DNA from: CAZEQJ01 sp964514385
GTDB lineage: Bacteria; Bacteroidota; Bacteroidia; Cytophagales; Cyclobacteriaceae
Assembly (NCBI GenBank): GCA_964514385.1
Contig: CAZEQJ010000002.1
Location: 1-64,000, forward strand
DNA length: 64,000 nt
Direction: 5' to 3'
In this document: piece by piece, positions 34,265-42,929 of the stretch
Numbering within the stretch: the stretch's first letter is position 1
How the letters are laid out: every line of letters starts with the position of its first letter
The notes under the pieces: model-generated
Database searches by the model: none
Seen by the model: the letters and a program-made list of their open reading frames with translations, nothing else
What the model was told of the DNA's origin: nothing
Made by a program: the position numbers and the translations under genes

Positions 34265-35402
34265 TATCGCATTCTATTTTCAGGCACATCAACCATATCG
34301 TATTCATCGTTTTCATTTCCTTGATGTAGGAAGCGGAAAAGCATGGTTTGACGATGACCTCAATAGCAGCATCCTCAGACGTATTGCGGATAATTGCTAT
34401 ACACCCGCCAGCGCCATGCTATATAATATGATCAGTGAATATGATATAAAGCTGACTTTTGGTATTTCAGGGACACTAATCCATCAGCTTCATCAATGGG
34501 CACCCGATGCTGCCAATAGCTTCACCACCTTACTCGCTCACCCGAATGTCAGTATTCTGGCTGAAACATATTATCATTCACTGTCATCACTTTATTCGTC
34601 TGATGAGTTCGTCCGGCAGGTAGAACAACATACCAGAGCCATCAAATCCTTGACTGGTAAGTCGCCGCGCGGCTTCAGAAATACCGAATTACTTTGTTCT
34701 GACCAGGTGTTAGGTATGGTTTCCGGCATGGGCTACGACTATATCATCACCGAAGGAAGCCAGGGTATAATGCAAACTGACATTGCACCTGATCATGCAT
34801 TGCAGTACCATGACTTGAAAATCTACTTCCGGGACCATATCGCATCCGATGATATAGCCTTCAGGCGCGCTGATCGGAAAAATGCAGCGTACAGAATCTC
34901 AGCACAGGATTTTCTGGATAAGCTCGAGGAGCGATCGTTGAGCCGATATAATATCTGGATGGACTATGAGGCGTTGGGTGAACATAATGAAGATGAATTC
35001 CTGCATTTTTTCAGAGACCTTATCGTTCAGGGCCTGTCACGGGGGTATAGGTTTGTCGCCATAGAGGACGGGGAGCCTCAACTGCGGCAAATCACAACAT
35101 TCGAAAATACGGTATCTTGGGCTGACGCTGAAAGAGATGACTCTGCATGGCGGGGAAATGCAATGCAGAGAAATGCACTTGAAAGAGTATATGGAATAGA
35201 AAGGGAAATAATAAATGCGGCTAATCCTGATTTAACTGAAGATTGGGGCAGGTTGCAGGCATCAGACCATTTCTATTATATGTCAACAAAAACAGATACC
35301 GACGGTGACGTTCATCGTTACTTTTCACCATTTCGCATGCCACATGATGCCTTTGTATACTATATGAATATTCTGACTGACCTGGAACAAAAATTACCAT
35401 AA
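34257..35402 (+). CDS. GH57 alpha-amylase-like glucan hydrolase or branching-type enzyme
   Basis: A 381-residue family GH57 enzyme with a (beta/alpha)7 barrel. The HQPYR motif near the start (about residues 11-15), LTFGISGTLI, the probable nucleophile Glu in GFRNTELLCSD (about 140-150) and the acid Asp in IWMDYEALGEHNEDEF (about 235-250) are all visible. It has no signal peptide, so it acts inside the cell. Paired by overlap with the glycogen-synthase-like gene, it probably trims or remodels storage alpha-glucan. GH57 members vary in activity (amylase, transferase, branching), and I cannot tell these apart here. Confidence 0.9.
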   Translation: MPDIAFYFQAHQPYRIHRFHFLDVGSGKAWFDDDLNSSILRRIADNCYTPASAMLYNMISEYDIKLTFGISGTLIHQLHQWAPDAANSFTTLLAHPNVSILAETYYHSLSSLYSSDEFVRQVEQHTRAIKSLTGKSPRGFRNTELLCSDQVLGMVSGMGYDYIITEGSQGIMQTDIAPDHALQYHDLKIYFRDHIASDDIAFRRADRKNAAYRISAQDFLDKLEERSLSRYNIWMDYEALGEHNEDEFLHFFRDLIVQGLSRGYRFVAIEDGEPQLRQITTFENTVSWADAERDDSAWRGNAMQRNALERVYGIEREIINAANPDLTEDWGRLQASDHFYYMSTKTDTDGDVHRYFSPFRMPHDAFVYYMNILTDLEQKLP

Positions 35403-36467
35403 TTACATCTTAAAGCTTTCACGATTTTTTTGCAGTCCGTCGCGCAGCCATCGTGGCAATAAAAGAGCGCCAAGCAGAAGGTATGGATAATATGTGCTCA
35501 GGCGCCATAGTAAGGCCTGAAGGGTTGGATTATATGTGGAATATGTGCCATAAAAGAGCTGAAAAAAATACTCAGCTGTACCGCTGCTGCCGGGTGTAGG
35601 CGATAATAGCATGATAATCCAGAGGATCACATGCCTGCCAAATACCATCAGGTGGTCCGCGATAGCAAGTGCCTGATTTTCAGATAACAATACGTTGACC
35701 AACGCATATCGTGCCGACCATGCAATGATGGTAAAGAATATAATAGGCAGCCAATAGGAAAATCCCTTGTTACGCAGGGCTCTGCCGGCCAGCACAATTT
35801 CATTTGCCTGATGATAGGCCCACCGCCGCACTCGCCTCAGTAATCTGAAGGAGGTGATACGAAGGATAAGCCGCTTAAACCCTCTTGGATTGATCAGCAC
35901 ACCATAGCTCATCAGCAGCGAGTAAAGAACGAGCAGGCCATAACTCGAGTAGAAAATGCCCTGAAGACTTTTCCCCAGCACTTCCTGTGCATCCGAAACC
36001 TGTGGAAAAACAGGTTGGCTGGCCAGTAGAAATACCAGTGGAGCAGCAATCACAAAAAAAAGATCATCCATGATGGCCATAACAGCAACGTACGCTAGTG
36101 AGCGGCCAAACGATAACCGCTCCATCATAAGGATGAAAATAGCGACACCGGTACCACCAATAAAGGATGGCGTGACGGCATTGGCAAACTCCCAGAGAAT
36201 GATCACATAGAAGCCGCGGTGAAATGGGATTCTACCCTCACTAATATATTTCATCCGCATTATATAAGCTGTGTCTTTTACTGCCAGCATCAGCAGCAAC
36301 CACAGAATTATGGAAGGGTCAAAGCTGCGAATTTGTCCAAAAGTGGTAGCATTCAGGTTAGGGTCGAGAAAAGCCATGAGCACCACAAAGCCCAATCCTA
36401 TGCCCACCGGCCACCAAATACGTCTGGGATGGAGGGTTTTAAGGATTTTTTCCTGATTGATGGCCAT
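35403..36467 (-). CDS. Lysylphosphatidylglycerol synthase-type (UPF0104) flippase-like membrane protein
   Basis: A 354-residue integral membrane protein with about eight helices. It matches the flippase half of MprF-type proteins (UPF0104/LPG_synthase_TM): FVVLMAFLDPNLNATTFGQI, FHRGFYVIILWEFANAVTPSFIGGTGVAIFILM, the conserved SPTPGSSGTAEYFFQLFYG (about 293-311), and LLWRLSTYYPYLLLGALLL. The catalytic aminoacyl-transferase domain of full MprF is absent, as is common. The stop touches the convergent GH57 end, and its start overlaps the scpA stop by one base. It probably moves a lipid across the inner membrane, substrate unknown. Confidence 0.88.
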   Translation of the reverse strand: MAINQEKILKTLHPRRIWWPVGIGLGFVVLMAFLDPNLNATTFGQIRSFDPSIILWLLLMLAVKDTAYIMRMKYISEGRIPFHRGFYVIILWEFANAVTPSFIGGTGVAIFILMMERLSFGRSLAYVAVMAIMDDLFFVIAAPLVFLLASQPVFPQVSDAQEVLGKSLQGIFYSSYGLLVLYSLLMSYGVLINPRGFKRLILRITSFRLLRRVRRWAYHQANEIVLAGRALRNKGFSYWLPIIFFTIIAWSARYALVNVLLSENQALAIADHLMVFGRHVILWIIMLLSPTPGSSGTAEYFFQLFYGTYSTYNPTLQALLWRLSTYYPYLLLGALLLPRWLRDGLQKNRESFKM

Positions 36468-37228
36468 TAGCTTTCAGTAAGGACCTCTCCGGTTTTACGT
36501 ATCCAGAAATTATTAAACCCTTCACCTATGGTCATGGTGATTACACTAAGCTGCAACAGCTCCAGTATAGCGAGAAAGTTAAAAATGACACCTATTTTAT
36601 TGGGATACGCCTCGATGATGTCTTCAAAGGAAAGCGTCTCTCTGCTGCTCAGTTCACGCATAAGAAAATCCTTCTGACTACTGATCGTGTATGGATACTC
36701 AACCACGGTATGCCGGGGCTTATTTTGTGCTTCCTTAAAGCGCTCGAGTACCCGTTCATAAACCCGGAGCAATTTATAGAGGTCAACGCTCTCAAATTCG
36801 GCCTCCAGGTTGGACTGGCTGGAAATTTCCTTTATTTCCCTGAGGATATTCCCTCTCGCTTCCCTTGCTAGTCGTTCGTCTTCCAGCCGCGAAAACTCAC
36901 TTAGAATGGATTTATATTTTTTATACTCCAACAGGTGCCTGACCAGCTCCTCCCGGGGGTCTATTTCATTACCCTCCTCATCCAGTGATGGTCGTGGTAA
37001 TAGCATTTTTGCTTTAATGCGCATCAGCTTGGCCGCGACAAGGATAAATTCGCTGGCTATTTCAATATTGAGCCGCTCCAGGTTCTCGAGATAATTGAGA
37101 AACTCTTTTGTAATACGTGAAATGGGGATGTCGTATATATCGAGCTCATCCCGCTCTATAAAAAACAAGAGCAGGTCGAAAGGGCCCTCAAAAAGAGGTA
37201 GTTTTATTTCAAATCCTTTCTCCGACAT
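36467..37228 (-). CDS. scpA: Segregation and condensation protein A
   Basis: Kleisin subunit of the bacterial SMC condensin, which with ScpB bridges the SMC heads and organises the chromosome. The 253-residue product opens with the ScpA signature FEIKLPLFEGPFDLLLFFIERDELDIYDIPISRIT, followed by EFILVAAKLMRIKAKMLLPRP (about 62-80), and ends in a winged-helix segment (GVIFNFLAILELLQLSVITM). Length is normal. It is divergent from dxs and followed closely by the membrane protein gene; scpB is not in the window. Confidence 0.96.
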   Translation of the reverse strand: MSEKGFEIKLPLFEGPFDLLLFFIERDELDIYDIPISRITKEFLNYLENLERLNIEIASEFILVAAKLMRIKAKMLLPRPSLDEEGNEIDPREELVRHLLEYKKYKSILSEFSRLEDERLAREARGNILREIKEISSQSNLEAEFESVDLYKLLRVYERVLERFKEAQNKPRHTVVEYPYTISSQKDFLMRELSSRETLSFEDIIEAYPNKIGVIFNFLAILELLQLSVITMTIGEGFNNFWIRKTGEVLTES

Positions 37229-37351
37229 GCAAACAAAGATATGGAATGGAAATTATTGGGGGAAAGACTTCAACTAATAATTTGAATCATATAAATTGGT
37301 GAACATTTATTACCGTTGTATGGTTGTTACAACATCACATTGAAAAGTACT

Positions 37352-39274
37352 ATGTTAATCAAGCCTGGCAAACTTTTAGCTGAGATCAATAGTCCTGACG
37401 ACCTGAAGAAACTTGATATAGTTCAATTGGTGCAGGTATCGCAGGAATTAAGACAATATATCATTGATAACGTATCAATATATGGGGGGCATTTTGGGGC
37501 CAGCCTAGGTGTAGTGGAACTAACTGTAGTGCTTCATTACGCCTTTAATACACCCTATGACCAGCTCGTATGGGATGTCGGGCATCAGGCTTACGGACAT
37601 AAAATATTGACCGGAAGGAGGGATAATTTTCACACCAACAGAAAATATCAGGGACTGTCAGGTTTTCCAAAAAGATCTGAAAGTGAATATGATACCTTCG
37701 GTGTAGGACACTCCAGTACCTCTATTTCTGCCGCACTTGGAATGGCGATTGCCTCCAAACATAAGGGAGAGCATGACCGTCAGCATATCGCCGTGATCGG
37801 AGACGGCGCCATGACAGGAGGCCTTGCCTTCGAGGGAATGAACCACGCCGGTGTTTCCGATGCCAACCTGCTGATCATTTTGAATGACAACAACATGAGC
37901 ATCGACCCGAACGTCGGAGCACTAAAAGACTATTTGACCGATATTACCACTTCACGCACCTACAACAAATTCAGAGATGATGTATGGAAGGCACTGGGTC
38001 GTATCAGGGGCTTCGGACCTGCCGCAAGAGATATGGTGGGCCGCCTTGAACATAGCGTGAAGTCTCTGCTCTTTAAACAAAGTAACCTTTTTGAATCACT
38101 GAATCTACGTTATTACGGTCCTGTTGATGGCCATGACGTGAGCCACCTGGTAAGTGTATTTAATGACCTTAAGAAAATATCCGGGCCAAAACTGCTACAT
38201 TGTGTTACGGTAAAGGGAAAAGGATTCAGTCTTGCCGAAAAAGATCAGACCAAATGGCATGCTCCAGGTACATTCGATAAAATCACCGGCGAAATCCACA
38301 AAAAAGTATCCGATACACCTCAGCCTCCGAAATATCAGGAAGTTTTCGGCCATACCCTGGTCGAGCTTGCCAGGATGAACGACAAAGTTATGGGCATTAC
38401 TCCGGCTATGCCTTCAGGTTCGTCCATGAACATTATCATGAAGGAGATGCCTGAAAGAGCCATCGATGTGGGCATTGCTGAGCAGCACGCCGTAACCCTT
38501 TCAGCAGGTATGGCTACACAGGGACTTATTCCATTTTGCAATATTTACAGCACATTTATGCAGCGTGCGTACGATCAGGTGATACATGATGTATGTATTC
38601 AGAACCTACCGGTTAACTTCTTCCTGGATCGTGCAGGCATTGCAGGTGCAGATGGACCTACTCACCATGGCGCCTACGACATTGCCTACATGCGATGTAT
38701 TCCAAATATGATTGTTGCTGCTCCCATGAATGAAGAGGAGCTACGCGATATGATGTATACAGCGCAGTTGCCTCGGGACAAGCAGGCCTTCACCATTCGC
38801 TATCCGAGAGGTAAAGGTGTAATGCCGGAGTGGCGTACTCCAATGAAGAAAATGGAGATCGGGAAAGGTATTAAAATCGCAGATGGCAACGAACTCGCCA
38901 TATTAACTGTAGGGCATGTGGGAAATGAAGCACTGAAGGCAATAGATGAATTGTCAGCAAATGGCATAAGACCGGCGCTGTTCAATATGCGCTTTGTGAA
39001 ACCACTCGATGAAGAATTACTGCATGAGGTAATGAAAAAGTATCCGAGGATCCTGACCGTTGAGGATGGTACAGTAGTTGGCGGCTTCGGGTCTGCTGTT
39101 GCGGAGTTTATGGTGGCCAACAACTATAAGAATGATCTGCGTATACTGGGTATTCCTGACACCATAGTAGAGCATGGCGAACAGCCTGAAATCCATAAGG
39201 AATGTGGCTATGATGCCGAAGGTATTGCCGATGCAGTAGTGAAGATGCTGGAAAACATAGCTGTAGAGTCATAA
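37352..39274 (+). CDS. dxs: 1-deoxy-D-xylulose-5-phosphate synthase
   Basis: First enzyme of the MEP isoprenoid pathway, joining pyruvate and glyceraldehyde 3-phosphate with thiamine diphosphate. I chose the ATG at 37352 (MLIKPGKLLAE), 640 residues; the frame also runs upstream to 37316 without support. Motifs are QLVWDVGHQAYGHKILTGR, YDTFGVGHSSTSISAALG, the ThDP motif AVIGDGAMTGGLAFEGMNHAG (about 143-163), NDNNMSIDPNVGAL, and the transketolase Pyr domain DVGIAEQHAVTLSAGMATQG, DRAGIAGADGPTHHG. Cytosolic. It is followed 19 bases later by the arginase-family gene. Confidence 0.97.
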   Translation: MLIKPGKLLAEINSPDDLKKLDIVQLVQVSQELRQYIIDNVSIYGGHFGASLGVVELTVVLHYAFNTPYDQLVWDVGHQAYGHKILTGRRDNFHTNRKYQGLSGFPKRSESEYDTFGVGHSSTSISAALGMAIASKHKGEHDRQHIAVIGDGAMTGGLAFEGMNHAGVSDANLLIILNDNNMSIDPNVGALKDYLTDITTSRTYNKFRDDVWKALGRIRGFGPAARDMVGRLEHSVKSLLFKQSNLFESLNLRYYGPVDGHDVSHLVSVFNDLKKISGPKLLHCVTVKGKGFSLAEKDQTKWHAPGTFDKITGEIHKKVSDTPQPPKYQEVFGHTLVELARMNDKVMGITPAMPSGSSMNIIMKEMPERAIDVGIAEQHAVTLSAGMATQGLIPFCNIYSTFMQRAYDQVIHDVCIQNLPVNFFLDRAGIAGADGPTHHGAYDIAYMRCIPNMIVAAPMNEEELRDMMYTAQLPRDKQAFTIRYPRGKGVMPEWRTPMKKMEIGKGIKIADGNELAILTVGHVGNEALKAIDELSANGIRPALFNMRFVKPLDEELLHEVMKKYPRILTVEDGTVVGGFGSAVAEFMVANNYKNDLRILGIPDTIVEHGEQPEIHKECGYDAEGIADAVVKMLENIAVES

Positions 39275-39293
39275 TTTTTTCCAATTTTGCAGG

Positions 39294-40456
39294 ATGGAAG
39301 TACATATTTACTTCATTCCTGTACCGGAGCAGGCCTATGAAAGGCTCAATGATCCTCAGTGCTTTGGCAAATCCATTTATATTTCCAAAGGCAAAATTGA
39401 TCAGCTAATTGACTACGATATCGCCATTTATACGGTATCAGAATATCGGGGAACAGCTGCGGCAGATGAGCACCTGGATCATCAAAAATTAAGAGACACA
39501 CTTTATAAGCTGAAAAAAGGTAGTGGAGCCTACAAGGTCATCGACCTGGGAATACTCAGGGCAGGAGAGGATCTGGAAGGCACATATGAACGGATCCGCG
39601 CAGTAAATGCAGCCCTTATGCGGGAAAATGTAGTTCCTCTTGTGATTGGCGGAGGCCACGACCTTACCATAGGGCAATACCAGGCCTATATAGATATCGA
39701 ACGACTTGCTAATCTTCTGTGCGTAGATGAGTGCTTAGATCTGACGGAGGAGGAATCAGCAGATCGGGGATTTCTTCAGAAAATAATGCTGATGGAGCCT
39801 AACTACCTGTTTCACTACAGCCATATCGCCTATCAGTCTTTTCTTGTGCGGCCATCATCTCTTGAAACATTGGAAAAGCTTCATTTCGACCTGCTCAGGC
39901 TGGGTATTGTGCGTCAGCGCATGCAGGATACAGAGCCATTGATTCGCGAAGCTGACCTGTTGTCTTTTGATATGTCAGCCCTTCAGGTACAGGCNNNNNN
40001 NNNNGGGGTAATTTTTCCGAGAATCCCTTCGGGCTTACAGGCGAAGAAGCCTGTCAGGTGAGCTGGTATGCCGGCATAAACGAAAAACTGACCTCATTTG
40101 GCATATATGGCTATCATCCTCAAAAGGATGAAGACCTGACGTCACTTCGCATAATGTGCACGATGATTTGGTATTTTATTGAAGGTTTTTATCATCGTAC
40201 AGAGTCGTATAATTTTATGTCCGATGATTACCTCAAATATACCGTATCATTTTCGGGTATATCCGTTGATGCAGATGCGATAACGTTCTATAAAAGTAAA
40301 TTGAGCGAAAAATGGTGGATGGAGGTGCCATTCAGTCTTGATAGAAGGGCATACTCACGCAATAGTATCGTTCCCTGCAGTTACAGCGATTATGAGCAGG
40401 CCATGAAAGGAGAAGTGCCCGACCGTTGGATACGAACCCTAAACAAACTGGAATGA
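39294..40456 (+). CDS. Arginase/formimidoylglutamase-family protein, interrupted by an assembly gap
   Basis: Arginase-superfamily hydrolase typical of Bacteroidota. Upstream of the gap are VPLVIGGGHDLTIGQYQAY (metal site) and LLSFDMSALQ; downstream the +2 frame continues GNFSENPFGLTGEEACQVSWYAGINEKLTSFGIYGY, DEDLTSLRIMCTMIWYFIEGFYHR, and ends at 40454-40456. The two halves are in different frames only because of the 10 N at 39995-40004. If the gene is intact, the true gap length is 2 modulo 3 (for example 11, 14 or 17 bases). The usual second metal motif (DxH-type) is altered here (CVDECLDL), so catalysis may differ from true arginases. The final ATGA joins it to the next gene. Confidence 0.82.
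39995..40004. other. Assembly gap of ten N
   Basis: Ten N residues between AGGC and GGGGTA inside the arginase-family gene. Ten is a common placeholder, so the real number of missing bases is unknown. Confidence 0.99.
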
Positions 40457-41184
40457 AAAAGCTATTAATTTTTGCCATACTTCCTCTCGTATTTTCTTGC
40501 AGTAAAACACCTACTGCTCAGGAAATCATTGACCGAAGTATAGACGCCCATGGCTATTTTGAAAACCCCGATTTTCAGGCCTCCTTCCGGTTTAGAGATA
40601 TTGATTACAAGGCAAAATTTAAAGAAGGCACATTTATTTATGAGCGCGTTATGGTGAGTGAAAAAGATACCATACGTGATATTTTAGATAACAATGGCAT
40701 CATACGTCTTGTAAACGGGAAGGTAGTGGATGAGGCAGACACCATGCTGACCAAATACGCCAATTCTGTAAACTCTGTGATTTATTTCGCATTACTGCCC
40801 AGGGCCTTAAATGACCCGGCAGTCAACAAGGAGCTACTCGGGACTTTTTCAATTGATGGTCACAATTACTATAAAATCGGAGTCTCCTTCAGCCAGGAAC
40901 AGGGTGGTGATGATTTTCAGGATGAATACGTCTATTGGATAGATGAAGAAACATATGCTGTGCACTATCTGGCTTATAATTATGAAACCGATGGCGGCGG
41001 TGCCCGCTTCCGAAAGGTAAGCAAGACACATAATTTCAGCCCATACATATTGTACGACTATGAAAACTACGAGGCAGATGAATACATAGATGACATAGAG
41101 AACCTTGATTCGGTGTTTGCCTCCGGGTCACTCGAACTACTTTCACATATAAACCTCGAAAACATAATCATTAATCCCCTTTGA
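40453..41184 (+). CDS. Bacteroidota lipoprotein of the DUF6503/LolA-like type
   Basis: A 243-residue lipoprotein. I use the ATG at 40453, which overlaps the upstream stop (ATGA) and gives a clean lipobox (MKKLLIFAILPLVFSC, Cys16); the longer frame from 40426 has no signal. The body has SIDAHGYFENPDFQASFRFRD, DYKAKFKEGTFIYERVM and YVYWIDEETYAVHYLAYNYETDGGGARFRKV, the beta-rich pattern of a LolA-like domain that cradles lipids or measures residue charges. The family label is by recognition with moderate certainty. Its partners and role are not shown. Confidence 0.75.
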   Translation: MKKLLIFAILPLVFSCSKTPTAQEIIDRSIDAHGYFENPDFQASFRFRDIDYKAKFKEGTFIYERVMVSEKDTIRDILDNNGIIRLVNGKVVDEADTMLTKYANSVNSVIYFALLPRALNDPAVNKELLGTFSIDGHNYYKIGVSFSQEQGGDDFQDEYVYWIDEETYAVHYLAYNYETDGGGARFRKVSKTHNFSPYILYDYENYEADEYIDDIENLDSVFASGSLELLSHINLENIIINPL

Positions 41185-41196
41185 CATTTCGATCTG

Positions 41197-41817
41197 ATGG
41201 ACACAGCTAACCTGATACTCATAGGTGTTACCGTACTCACTACCCTGTATGCATGGCAAAATGAAAATATTTTTAACCGCTGGATCTTTTCACCACGTCA
41301 GGTGAGGGAAAATAACGAGTGGTACCGGTTGCTTACCAGTGGTTTTATACATGCTAACTGGGCTCATTTACTATTCAACATGATAACCCTGTATTTTTTC
41401 GGGGATACCGTTATTTATGCCTTTCAGGTATATTCCGGCAATGGGGTGGTCCTGTATCTTGTGATGTATCTTACGGCCATCATTATCTCCGAGCTTCCAT
41501 CATATTTCCGGCATAAAGAAAACCGGTATTACCGCTCACTCGGGGCCTCAGGCGGCGTTTCAGCTGTAATTTTCGCCTATATCCTGTTTTTTCCGACCAA
41601 CATGTTGTATCTGTTTGGGATAGTACCTATTCCGGGCTTTCTTTTGGGTATATTATTCATCATCTACTCCTATTATCAGGGAAAGCAAATGGGAGGCCGG
41701 GTCAACCACGACGCCCATTTATATGGAGCGCTGTACGGTCTTATATTTGCAGTGGTGCTGGCACCCGGAGCGGTGACAGGCTTCTTTGAGCAGATCCGGA
41801 ATTTCAGGTTGTTTTAA
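41197..41817 (+). CDS. Rhomboid-family intramembrane serine protease
   Basis: A 206-residue inner membrane protease with six predicted helices. It has EWYRLLTSGFIHANWAHLLFNM (the HxxxN-type motif, about 45-66), the catalytic Ser in SLGASGGVSAV (Ser118) and the catalytic His in NHDAHLYGALYGL (His174), so it looks active. Rhomboids cleave single-pass membrane proteins within the bilayer. The gene starts 12 bases after the lipoprotein gene and is followed by an inverted repeat and the rpmA-rplU pair on the other strand. Confidence 0.93.
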   Translation: MDTANLILIGVTVLTTLYAWQNENIFNRWIFSPRQVRENNEWYRLLTSGFIHANWAHLLFNMITLYFFGDTVIYAFQVYSGNGVVLYLVMYLTAIIISELPSYFRHKENRYYRSLGASGGVSAVIFAYILFFPTNMLYLFGIVPIPGFLLGILFIIYSYYQGKQMGGRVNHDAHLYGALYGLIFAVVLAPGAVTGFFEQIRNFRLF

Positions 41818-41823
41818 ACCAAA

Positions 41824-41859
41824 TGTTACGTAACTTTTTGTTCATAAAGTTACGTAACA
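41824..41859. repeat. Perfect 14-bp inverted repeat with nested palindromes
   Basis: TGTTACGTAACTTT (41824-41837) and AAAGTTACGTAACA (41846-41859) form a 14-bp stem with an 8-base loop. Each arm holds the 10-base palindrome GTTACGTAAC. No T run follows on the + strand, so it is not a simple terminator for the rhomboid gene. The two copies of GTTACGTAAC could be paired protein-binding sites or an ordinary hairpin that blocks read-through. Confidence 0.8.
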
Positions 41860-41890
41860 AAAAAGCCCCATCCGGCAGGAATGAGGCTTT
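41859..41890 (-). terminator. Terminator of rplU-rpmA
   Basis: On the - strand AAAGCCTCAT pairs with ATGGGGCTTT (10 bp, one T-G pair, 9-base loop), followed by six T. It lies 20 bases after the rpmA stop and touches the adjacent inverted repeat. Confidence 0.88.
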
Positions 41891-41910
41891 ATACCATATC
41901 ATAAATTTTA

Positions 41911-42171
41911 TTATGCTTCAGCAGGAAGCACAGATACGTAAGAACGGTCTTTGCGACCTTTTTTGAATTCTACTGTACCATCTATCAGCGCATACAATGT
42001 ATGATCTTTACCGATGCCTACATTTTGTCCTGGATGGTGGGCAGTACCGCGCTGCCGTACGATAATATTTCCGGCTATCGCCTGCTGGCCGCCGTATATT
42101 TTCACGCCGAGTCGTTTACTTTCCGATTCACGACCGTTTTTCGAGCTACCTACACCTTTTTTATGTGCCAT
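41911..42171 (-). CDS. rpmA: 50S ribosomal protein L27
   Basis: Ribosomal protein near the peptidyl-transferase centre. The 86-residue product begins MAHKKGVGSSKNGRESESKRLGVKIYGGQ, the L27 signature, with AGNIIVRQRGTAHHPGQNVGIGKDHTLYAL. No cleaved N-terminal extension is present. It starts 4 bases after the rplU stop and is the second gene of the usual rplU-rpmA pair. Confidence 0.98.
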   Translation of the reverse strand: MAHKKGVGSSKNGRESESKRLGVKIYGGQQAIAGNIIVRQRGTAHHPGQNVGIGKDHTLYALIDGTVEFKKGRKDRSYVSVLPAEA

Positions 42172-42175
42172 GAGA

Positions 42176-42487
42176 TTATCCTTTTATTTCTTCAATTTGA
42201 ATCTGAGTCAGCGGCTGTCGATGTCCGTTTCTGACTTTATATCCTTTTCTTCTTTTTTTCTTGAATACAATAACGGTATCCGCCTTGGTGTGGGCTACTA
42301 TTTTACCACTTACCGTCGCACCTTTCACTGTCGGGCTTCCCACCGTCACCTTACCGTCGTTGTCTACCAGCAGGACGTTGTCGAAACTTACAGCATCACC
42401 TTCTCCTCCGGATAGGCGGGGAGTGTATATTTTATCGTCCTTAGAGACCTTAAATTGCTTTCCAGCGATATCTACTATTGCAAACAT
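42176..42487 (-). CDS. rplU: 50S ribosomal protein L21
   Basis: Ribosomal protein that binds 23S rRNA. The 103-residue product starts MFAIVDIAGKQFKVSKDDKIYTPRL and ends KKRRKGYKVRNGHRQPLTQIQI, both typical of L21. First gene of the rplU-rpmA operon; its promoter lies in the 440-base gap shared with nrdB. Confidence 0.98.
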   Translation of the reverse strand: MFAIVDIAGKQFKVSKDDKIYTPRLSGGEGDAVSFDNVLLVDNDGKVTVGSPTVKGATVSGKIVAHTKADTVIVFKKKRRKGYKVRNGHRQPLTQIQIEEIKG

Positions 42488-42929
42488 TACCGTTTTATTA
42501 AATGGAGGGCAAAGGTAATTCTTTTTATCTGTAATGACAAGACTTTATACAGACTGAAAATGTGTTGATAATTTTTTTCGGTGTTCATAACATAAGGCAC
42601 ATGCGTTTTTTCAGCCATTTAAAATGAAGTACAAATTAAAAAAATATCCGCTAAATGGTTGGTAATGAACAAGATATTATACTTATCCACACAGATCTAA
42701 GTGAAAATTAATATTAGCTTACAGGGGTAATTTTTCTTTGATTTTTAAGCCATAAAATTAATATTTGTAAAAGGTAAGAGGCCAAAAAAATCCTACCTCT
42801 GAACCAAACAAACAAGTTAGATTTCTATACAGTAATACTGCCGGCTAAATGGATTTATTTTAAAATAATTCCGGTTAGCTGTTAGGAAAGCTGTCTTTAA
42901 ATATTTTGAGTACATAAAACCTATTGACG
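42488..42929. other. Divergent promoter region between rplU and nrdB
   Basis: About 440 bases of AT-rich sequence without a supported gene. It must hold the rplU promoter on the - strand and the nrdB promoter on the + strand. The nrdB leader from the best promoter candidate (42737-42767) would be about 155 bases long, long enough for leader control, but I see no named riboswitch or NrdR box with confidence. Confidence 0.55.
42737..42767 (+). promoter_or_regulatory. Probable nrdB promoter
   Basis: TTTG at 42737-42740 and AATATTTG at 42760-42767 match the Bacteroidota -33 and -7 (TAnnTTTG, one mismatch) elements with a 19-base spacer. Position and strand fit nrdB. Confidence 0.45.
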
